This document shows positions 6,015 to 10,607 of a stretch of DNA of 10,607 nt, one piece after another (positions within the stretch are counted from its first letter, which is position 1; every line of letters begins with the position of its first letter). Position numbers and translations under genes: made by a program. The notes under the pieces are model-generated. The model was not told the DNA's origin. It saw only the letters and a program-made list of their open reading frames with translations, and searched no databases. The DNA comes from an uncultured bacterium (lineage in GTDB: Bacteria; Cyanobacteriota; Vampirovibrionia; Gastranaerophilales; Gastranaerophilaceae). The stretch is taken from assembly GCA_945910925.1 (NCBI GenBank), contig CAMDZX010000053.1:1-10607 (forward strand), written 5' to 3'.

Positions 6015-6049
6015 AAAGCGGGCGGGATGAAATCCCGCCCGCTTTTTTT
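6015..6049 (+). terminator. Strong intrinsic terminator after the 94-residue protein gene
   Basis: A 14-bp stem pairs AAAGCGGGCGGGAT (6015-6028) with ATCCCGCCCGCTTT (6032-6045) around the loop GAA and runs into T7 (6043-6049). It is strikingly GC-rich for this window. The T run overlaps the stop codon of the convergent gene (6048-6050). In the minus direction the hairpin is followed by only three T, so it is mainly a plus-strand terminator. Confidence 0.92.
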
Positions 6050-6890
6050 ATTCTCCTATCATGACAGAAAACATTGGCTCCTTGTTTGCTATACATGCAG
6101 AACAAAAATCTGTTTCGAGTCGGACATTCGGCGAAAAATCCTTAAAATCGCTTCCTACTCGCCCTCGATAGTCATTACTGAGGAACGGACACGAAAATAT
6201 TCCGTTTTCTGTTAGTATACGTCCGTGTGAGCAGTCATAATTTGAATTACATTTTTTATTTCTTTCTAATTGAGTATCTTTAGATTTTGCCCATTTTGTA
6301 ATTTGAACCATTGAGTTTTTTAATTCCGAAGTCTTGATTATGGTATTGAAATTATCGGTTAAAACTCTTTCATCTTCATCATAATAATTATTTACACATA
6401 AAATAGTTGTAAAGTCGTATTTATCAAGGCATTTTAAGGCATAAATATTTTGTCTGAATGCACCTCTGAAACGTACTTCATCATTTTTAAATTCATCATA
6501 ATGTGCAAACGATAGTTTAAAAATAATTTGATATTTTGATTCATCCTCAACTTTTTTTAAGAATCGGGCTTTCTTTTCGTTTAAAAAAGTTGCATTTGTA
6601 AAAATACAAACATTTGTTCTTTTTAGGCACAACCTGAGAATATTATTAAAATCGGGGTGAGTCATTGGTTCTGCACCCGTTAAATATATGCACATAAGGT
6701 TTGCGTTTTGTGTGTCATTTAGTGCTTCTTTTATTTTATCAATATGAATGAAGTCTTTTACATTTTTTGTAAAAGGAAAATCAATATAACAGTGACGACA
6801 TCGTTGATTACAGTTTTTTTGTGTTAATTCTATGAAAAGATGATTAAGTTCTTCTAACCTGCATACGGGTGGAACGAAAATATTAGACAT
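6048..6890 (-). CDS. Radical SAM enzyme with C-terminal SPASM-like cysteines
   Basis: This encodes a 280-residue radical S-adenosylmethionine enzyme of unknown substrate. Cys27, Cys31 and Cys34 form the CxxxCxxC motif (CNQRCRHCY) that binds the catalytic 4Fe-4S cluster. LTGAEPMTHPDF (70-81) is the GGEP-type SAM-contact motif, with Ala in place of the second Gly. The core barrel continues to about residue 200. The C-terminal part has five further cysteines (214, 220, 234, 263, 266): C220-x9-G-x3-C234 followed by Cx2C resembles a shortened SPASM/twitch auxiliary-cluster domain. Such domains occur in peptide-modifying enzymes and in some small-molecule enzymes, so the reaction cannot be assigned. 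The start at 6890 has AAGGAGG just upstream. No maturation, transport or peptide-precursor partner is evident except the convergent 94-residue gene. Confidence 0.85.
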   Translation of the reverse strand: MSNIFVPPVCRLEELNHLFIELTQKNCNQRCRHCYIDFPFTKNVKDFIHIDKIKEALNDTQNANLMCIYLTGAEPMTHPDFNNILRLCLKRTNVCIFTNATFLNEKKARFLKKVEDESKYQIIFKLSFAHYDEFKNDEVRFRGAFRQNIYALKCLDKYDFTTILCVNNYYDEDERVLTDNFNTIIKTSELKNSMVQITKWAKSKDTQLERNKKCNSNYDCSHGRILTENGIFSCPFLSNDYRGRVGSDFKDFSPNVRLETDFCSACIANKEPMFSVMIGE

Positions 6891-6975
6891 AGCCCCTCCT
6901 TTTTATTTTAAATGTTACAGTTTAAAAATAAAAAAGAAATTAACCACATGTCTTAAAATATAGGATATAAAGATA

Positions 6976-6998
6976 ACCGGTTAGTATTTCTAATCGGT
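6976..6998 (-). terminator. Probable terminator after rmuC
   Basis: ACCGGTTAG (6976-6984) and CTAATCGGT (6990-6998) pair around TATTT, 11 bases beyond the rmuC stop codon. The minus-strand RNA has one A-C mismatch in the 9-bp stem and is followed by a U-rich but broken stretch (TTATCTTTATAT). It is a weaker candidate than the other terminators. Confidence 0.45.
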
Positions 6999-7008
6999 AA
7001 ATTTAAGT

Positions 7009-8163
7009 TTACCCCTGTTCTTCAACGGTTTCTAAGAGTTCAGGCGGGATTTCTTTGTTTGTAGTGATGCCAAAATCCCGTAGAGCCTCAACCTGTGAGA
7101 ACAAACTCGGGTTATGTTTGTTACCTCGTTGGAATCTGTTTATTGTTTTGTTGAATTGAAGGTTTACTGCCTCAAACCTTTTCTTTACGTCAAGTAAATC
7201 TTCGCAAAACTTGGAGAAGGTTTCATAAAGATTAGTCCCTGCCTGCACAATATTGTTGACGCTTTCCTGTTGTTTTTGTTGTGCCATTAATTGAGTGACG
7301 AGTCTTATTGTTGTCAAAAGTGACGATGTTCCGACAATAATAACGTTTGCACGATATGCACGATTTATTAATTCGGTATCTTCATACAAGAAATGAAGTG
7401 AGTTTTCTATTGGGATGTACATTAATACGAAATCAGGCTGGTACAAATCTCCGGCATGTTGGTAATTCTTCTCTGATAAATCAATTATTCGTTTTTTTAC
7501 TTCTGCCTTGAATTTAGGAAGTTGTTCTTGATCTTGCATAAATTCAAGATAGCTTGTTAATGTCATTTTTGAATCTATGATAAGGTGTCTGTTATCAGGT
7601 AAATTTAGCACAACGTCAGGTCTTACCGTGTGAGAAACTTCATCTTCTCCGATTGAACTTGATACAAACTGTTTTGTATAATGAAGTCCTTCCTTCATAC
7701 CACATGATTGCAAAATAGTATCTAAAAGTCCTTCTCCGTATGCGCCCTTAACGTTTTGGTTTGTTGTCAGAGCATTTGCCAGCAGGTTTGCTTCTTTGGT
7801 AATTTCTGCGCTGCTTTTTTCTAATGATGCGATTTTTTCTATCAAAGCCGCAGTATTTTTTTCTCCTGTTGTGTTGAAGTTTTCTACTTTGGTTTTGAAT
7901 TCTCCCAATTCTTTTGCAAGCGGTGCAAGTTTAAGATCAAGGGTTTCCTGATGTTGTTTTCTTAAATCGGCTTGTTCATTTTTTATTGTTTCTCTTGCAA
8001 TTTCAGAAAAATCAGACTTAATTAAATTTTCAAGACTTTTATAAGTTTCCAGTTGAGTTCTTATTTTTATTAATTCTTCTTGTGAGTTTTTCTCTGAGTA
8101 TAGTTTAACAACTATTCCCGAAAAAATTGCACCAATTACAAAACAAACTATATTTAAAACCAT
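7009..8163 (-). CDS. rmuC: DNA recombination protein RmuC homologue
   Basis: RmuC proteins are membrane-anchored, coiled-coil proteins with a predicted PD-(D/E)xK nuclease fold. E. coli rmuC mutants show increased recombination at inverted repeats, but the biochemical activity is poorly known. Residues 4-22 are a single N-terminal membrane segment and residues about 25-130 are a Lys/Glu/Gln/Leu-rich coiled coil. The conserved domain runs from about 138 to 310: KGAYGEGLLDTILQSCGM (139-156), RPDVVLNLP (181-189), and LIIDSKMTLTSY (194-205). D183 and the D197-S-K199 group are the likely nuclease-type residues. The length of 384 is a little short of E. coli RmuC (475). AAGGG lies 8 bases upstream of the ATG. 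It lies 57 bases downstream of the Bax-inhibitor gene on the same strand, with a hairpin in the gap, so cotranscription is possible but not certain. Confidence 0.93.
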   Translation of the reverse strand: MVLNIVCFVIGAIFSGIVVKLYSEKNSQEELIKIRTQLETYKSLENLIKSDFSEIARETIKNEQADLRKQHQETLDLKLAPLAKELGEFKTKVENFNTTGEKNTAALIEKIASLEKSSAEITKEANLLANALTTNQNVKGAYGEGLLDTILQSCGMKEGLHYTKQFVSSSIGEDEVSHTVRPDVVLNLPDNRHLIIDSKMTLTSYLEFMQDQEQLPKFKAEVKKRIIDLSEKNYQHAGDLYQPDFVLMYIPIENSLHFLYEDTELINRAYRANVIIVGTSSLLTTIRLVTQLMAQQKQQESVNNIVQAGTNLYETFSKFCEDLLDVKKRFEAVNLQFNKTINRFQRGNKHNPSLFSQVEALRDFGITTNKEIPPELLETVEEQG

Positions 8164-8185
8164 ACATCCAACCCTTTTATAATAC

Positions 8186-8210
8186 AGCGCTGAAGTCGTA
8201 CTTCAGCGCT
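8186..8210. repeat. Perfect hairpin between the Bax-inhibitor gene and rmuC, without a U tract
   Basis: AGCGCTGAAGT (8186-8196) and ACTTCAGCGCT (8200-8210) are exact 11-base inverted copies around CGT. Neither side has a T run: on the minus strand the next bases are GTATTATAAAA. It could be an mRNA-processing or stability element, an attenuator, or a copy of a dispersed palindromic repeat. It is not a canonical terminator. Confidence 0.75.
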
Positions 8211-8220
8211 CAATGTAAAT

Positions 8221-8952
8221 CTAATTGTTATTATCTCTCAATTTAGCAATAAGTTTAAGAATTTCTATATACAACCAAACAAGAGTAACCATCAACCCGA
8301 AAGCACCGTACCATTCGTAGTCTTTCGGAATCATATTTTGCGCACCTTTTTCGATAAAATCAAAATCAATAATTAAGTTTAGTGCCGCAATAGCTACAAC
8401 AAGTACGCTAAATCCGATACCAACCATTCCTGATTCAAAGATTCCCGGAATACTGTAATGGAAGAATGATGCAATTATTTGCATAAGGTATAATACTGCA
8501 ATTGAAACGGTTGCAGTAAAAATTACGCTGCGGAATTTATCCGTACATTTTATAAGGTTCAGTCTGTAAAGTGCTAACATGGAAAACATTGCGGCGAATG
8601 TTCCCGATACTGCCTGAAACGCTATTCCCGGATATTGTTTCTCAAACATTGCAGAAATCCCGCCAAGAAACAACCCTTCACATACTGCGTATATCGGAAT
8701 AAAAAACTTATTTCTTGTAAAAGCAACAATAAGAGCTACTATAAAACCTACAATAGCTCCGATTGTTGTAAGCATCATTGCTTTATCCATAAATCCTGCT
8801 AAAAATTGTGTCCAAGTATAATATGCAGGAACAATAGCGCATAAAAATAACAAAAATGTTTTGTTGATTGCACCGTTAATTGTCATAGGTGCAGAAGATA
8901 AAACCCTTTCATCTGCTCTGCCAAAATTATCGTTTAAAATCGGATTTGCCAT
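8221..8952 (-). CDS. Bax inhibitor-1/YccA-like membrane protein (BaxI_1 family)
   Basis: This encodes a 243-residue integral membrane protein. Seven hydrophobic segments can be traced at about residues 32-52, 58-78, 82-101, 110-130, 142-163, 174-196 and 213-236. The N-terminal region (NPILNDNFGRAD, then APMTINGAINKT) and the C-terminal block are those of the bacterial BaxI_1 subfamily (PF12811 type). In the C-terminal block IIDFDFIEKGA (194-204) is followed by EWYGAFGLMVTLVWLYIEILKL (213-234). Acidic residues 196 and 198 fall where BI-1 proteins carry acidic residues linked to calcium-leak gating in YetJ. The physiological role in bacteria is unknown. AAGGAGGAG (about 8961-8969) precedes the ATG with 8-base spacing, making it strongly translated. 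It is transcribed from a promoter at 8980-8985 and may continue into rmuC. Confidence 0.92.
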   Translation of the reverse strand: MANPILNDNFGRADERVLSSAPMTINGAINKTFLLFLCAIVPAYYTWTQFLAGFMDKAMMLTTIGAIVGFIVALIVAFTRNKFFIPIYAVCEGLFLGGISAMFEKQYPGIAFQAVSGTFAAMFSMLALYRLNLIKCTDKFRSVIFTATVSIAVLYLMQIIASFFHYSIPGIFESGMVGIGFSVLVVAIAALNLIIDFDFIEKGAQNMIPKDYEWYGAFGLMVTLVWLYIEILKLIAKLRDNNN

Positions 8953-8979
8953 ATTATTTTCTCCTCCTTCAATAAGGAT

Positions 8980-8985
8980 ATTATA
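8980..8985 (-). promoter_or_regulatory. Candidate -10 box of the Bax-inhibitor gene
   Basis: A perfect TATAAT on the minus strand predicts a start near 8973 and a leader of about 21 bases containing the AAGGAGGAG ribosome binding site. No convincing -35 hexamer lies at 16-18 bases (TAGTAA at 17), so this promoter may need an activator. Confidence 0.45.
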
Positions 8986-9030
8986 CCCGACAAATCCAAA
9001 ATTTACTATTAGTTAATAATTTATTAATAA

Positions 9031-9060
9031 TTGTTTGTTCGGATTTGATTTTTATACAAT
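9031..9060 (+). promoter_or_regulatory. Candidate promoter of the sigma factor gene
   Basis: TTGTTT (9031-9036) and TACAAT (9055-9060) are 18 bases apart. This would give a leader of about 70 bases that includes a perfect dyad CATATA-AA-TATATG (9079-9092). Another TACAAT at 9115-9120 lacks a good -35 box. The assignment is tentative in such AT-rich sequence. Confidence 0.3.
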
Positions 9061-9137
9061 ATCTATTTTTTCCAATCTCATATAAATATATGATGTACGC
9101 TTAGCAATATCAGATACAATAATATTGAAGTACTTGT

Positions 9138-9974
9138 ATGGGTATGGGGATGGAGCAGACTAATAATTTTAGCAGCTACAATAATATTAAAAGACTCTCA
9201 GACGAAGAATTAGTCAGTGTTTGGGAACAATATTTTGCTGACCATTCGAATAAAAAGCTGAGAGATATTCTTATTGTTCAATATATATATCTTACAAGAT
9301 ACGTTGTAGGGCGTGTAAAGGTTGCTTTGCCTCCGACTTTTTCGTTTGAAGATATTTCAAGTTACGGGGTTGAAGGGTTAATTGATGCAGTTGAAAAATA
9401 TACTCCGCAAAACGGTGCAAGATTTGAAACATACGCTCTTGTAAGAATACGTGGAAATATTATTGATAAAATTCGCTCACAAGATTTCTTGCCAAGAACC
9501 GTAAGAAGAAAAATAAGAGATGTAAAACAAGCACAAGAACAGCTTAAAAAACAATTTGGCAGACCTGCAACCAACAAAGAAGTAGCAGAGTTACTGGGTT
9601 TGGATATTGAAAAAGTCGATCAAATTTTAGCAGACGATACAACCATTACATCTATATATGATAAAAAAGGTTCCGGTGACGATAGTATGGAAATTATTGA
9701 TACTATCCAAGATTCAAGCCATCTTACACCGCACGAAGCTTACGAAGAAAAGAATGTAAAACTGCAACTGGAAGCAGCATTAAAACGTTTGCCTGAAAGA
9801 GAGCGTATGATTATGGTTCTTTACTATCACGAGAACATGACCTTCAAAGAAATTGGTGAAGCAGTAGATATTTCAGAATCTCGTGTTTGTCAAATCCACG
9901 CACAGGCAATTATGAAATTAAAGAACCTTCTCAGCGAAAATCGCTCGGAAAGATTAAAGAAAAGTATCATATAA
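9138..9974 (+). CDS. FliA/WhiG-family RNA polymerase sigma factor
   Basis: This encodes a 278-residue alternative sigma factor of the sigma-28 group (group 3), which directs RNA polymerase to a dedicated promoter set. Region 2 (about 44-115) includes FEDISSYGVEGLIDAVEKY (70-88) and GARFETYALVRIRGNIIDKIR (93-113), closely matching FliA/WhiG/SigD. Region 3 spans about 120-172, starting with LPRTVRRKIRDV. Region 4 (about 210-265) has the helix-turn-helix MTFKEIGEAVDISESRVCQI (234-253), which reads the -35 element. The helix starting LPERERMIMVLYY is also typical. The family controls flagellar genes in motile bacteria and other regulons elsewhere. No flagellar or chemotaxis gene or anti-sigma factor is in the window, so the target genes are unknown. 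The N-terminus is ambiguous: ATG occurs at 9138, 9144 and 9150, all with weak ribosome binding sites. Confidence 0.93.
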   Translation: MGMGMEQTNNFSSYNNIKRLSDEELVSVWEQYFADHSNKKLRDILIVQYIYLTRYVVGRVKVALPPTFSFEDISSYGVEGLIDAVEKYTPQNGARFETYALVRIRGNIIDKIRSQDFLPRTVRRKIRDVKQAQEQLKKQFGRPATNKEVAELLGLDIEKVDQILADDTTITSIYDKKGSGDDSMEIIDTIQDSSHLTPHEAYEEKNVKLQLEAALKRLPERERMIMVLYYHENMTFKEIGEAVDISESRVCQIHAQAIMKLKNLLSENRSERLKKSII

Positions 9975-9991
9975 ACACCATTTAAACATTT

Positions 9992-10030
9992 AAAAACAGG
10001 TTATGCACAATACATGCATAACCTGTTTTT
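9992..10030. terminator. Bidirectional intrinsic terminator between the sigma factor gene and valS
   Basis: A perfect 16-bp stem pairs AAAAACAGGTTATGCA (9992-10007) with TGCATAACCTGTTTTT (10015-10030) around the 7-base loop CAATACA. T5 (10026-10030) ends the plus strand and A5 (9992-9996) gives the U tract on the minus strand, so both convergent genes use it. Confidence 0.9.
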
Positions 10031-10046
10031 AATAATTATAATATCA

Positions 10047-10607
10047 CTACTTAAGTGATTCTATTAAGTTCTTGATAATTTCCTCTTGAGCCTCAATTTC
10101 TGCAATTCTGTCTTTGGTCTGAGCAATCAACTCTTGAGGTGCGTTTGCAACAAATTTTTCGTTTTTCATTCTGCCCATCAAAGAATTCTTTTCGTTTGTC
10201 AATTTTTCCAATTTCTTTTCTTGACGTTTTACTTCCGCTTCTAAATCAATTAAATCAGCAAGAGGAATGATTAATTTAGAAGTTGAAACAACTGCTGTTG
10301 CTGATTTTGGAGGAATCGGGGCGTCAAGATTTGCGTAAGTAATATTGTTAACTTTTGCAAGTCTATGAATATAAGCTTCGATTTCACCAAATATTTCTTT
10401 TTCTTTGCCTTCAGCTCTAATTTCCACATCAACAGTTGCTGAAGTTGGAATGTTGAAACTTTGTCTTACATTTCTCAAAGACTTAATGGTTTCAAATACC
10501 AAATTCATTTCTTCTGCTTCTTTAGGGAATGCCCATTCTTCATCATATTTAGGGAAGTTAGCAATAATTAATGCGCTTGGTGCATCTTCATCAGCACCAA
10601 ATCCACT
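10047..10607 (-). CDS. valS: Valyl-tRNA synthetase, C-terminal part (cut by the window edge)
   Basis: These are the last 186 codons of a class I aminoacyl-tRNA synthetase that attaches valine to tRNA-Val. The frame is open through the right edge and reads SGFGADEDAPSALIIANFPK at its start, so the gene extends beyond 10607. Residues from about 30 to 90 of the visible part belong to the anticodon-binding/helical end (FETIKSLRNVRQSFNIPTSA). The final 70 residues are the ValS C-terminal coiled-coil arm. Its paired helices are rich in Lys/Glu, and the conserved joint reads MKNEKFVANAPQELIAQTKD. The first ATG in this frame, at 10508, is internal and not the gene start. The HIGH and KMSKS catalytic motifs lie outside the window. 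It ends at the shared terminator 9992-10030. Confidence 0.93.
   Translation of the reverse strand, partial: SGFGADEDAPSALIIANFPKYDEEWAFPKEAEEMNLVFETIKSLRNVRQSFNIPTSATVDVEIRAEGKEKEIFGEIEAYIHRLAKVNNITYANLDAPIPPKSATAVVSTSKLIIPLADLIDLEAEVKRQEKKLEKLTNEKNSLMGRMKNEKFVANAPQELIAQTKDRIAEIEAQEEIIKNLIESLK

Noticed and set aside
5985..6215. Plus-strand open frame running through the terminator hairpin into the radical SAM gene
   Set aside because: It crosses a strong terminator and is antisense to a gene with clear radical SAM motifs.

Overview
This is an AT-rich, gene-dense bacterial chromosome segment with short intergenic gaps (the largest is about 185 bases). It carries 11 protein-coding genes: 10 complete and one cut by the right edge. 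There are no RNA genes, CRISPR arrays, transposases or phage genes, so this looks like core chromosome rather than an island. A complete minC-minD-minE operon, exported proteins with signal peptides, RmuC, an HtrA-like protease and a ComF protein fit a diderm. AT-rich composition, MinCDE in this order, and a FliA/WhiG-type sigma factor are compatible with a non-photosynthetic cyanobacterial relative (Melainabacteria/Vampirovibrionia, e.g. Gastranaerophilales). That placement is inferred from gene content and not proven.

Layout, left to right. Positions 54-2547 (+) hold a promoter and the tightly packed division-site operon minC-minD-minE, closed by a bidirectional hairpin terminator. Positions 2618-3766 (-) encode an exported protein with a VirB10/TrbI-like beta domain, a glycine-rich segment and a second beta domain. 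It diverges from a 91-residue membrane protein at 3870-4145 (+), whose stop codon overlaps that of the convergent comF-like gene (4142-4786, -). Next come a PDZ-less secreted trypsin-like protease (4928-5584, +) and a 94-residue protein of unknown function with an ideal ribosome binding site and a very strong terminator (5716-6000, +). A radical SAM enzyme follows (6048-6890, -). Then come rmuC (7009-8163, -) and a Bax-inhibitor-1-like membrane protein (8221-8952, -), which may be cotranscribed, with a perfect hairpin between them. A FliA/WhiG-family sigma factor (9138-9974, +) and the C-terminal end of valyl-tRNA synthetase (10047-10607, -) share a bidirectional terminator.

The genes do not form one pathway. 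The clear functional unit is the Min system: MinD on the membrane recruits the FtsZ inhibitor MinC, and MinE drives MinD release. The most unusual points are the roughly 80-residue strongly acidic tail on MinE, paired with a long acidic linker in MinC; two genes whose -10 box lies exactly 6 bases before the ATG with no ribosome binding site (predicted leaderless mRNAs); the unknown, apparently highly expressed 94-residue protein facing a radical SAM enzyme with extra C-terminal cysteines; and a protease that stops exactly at the end of its catalytic domain. I found no clearly new multi-gene defence or mobile system.
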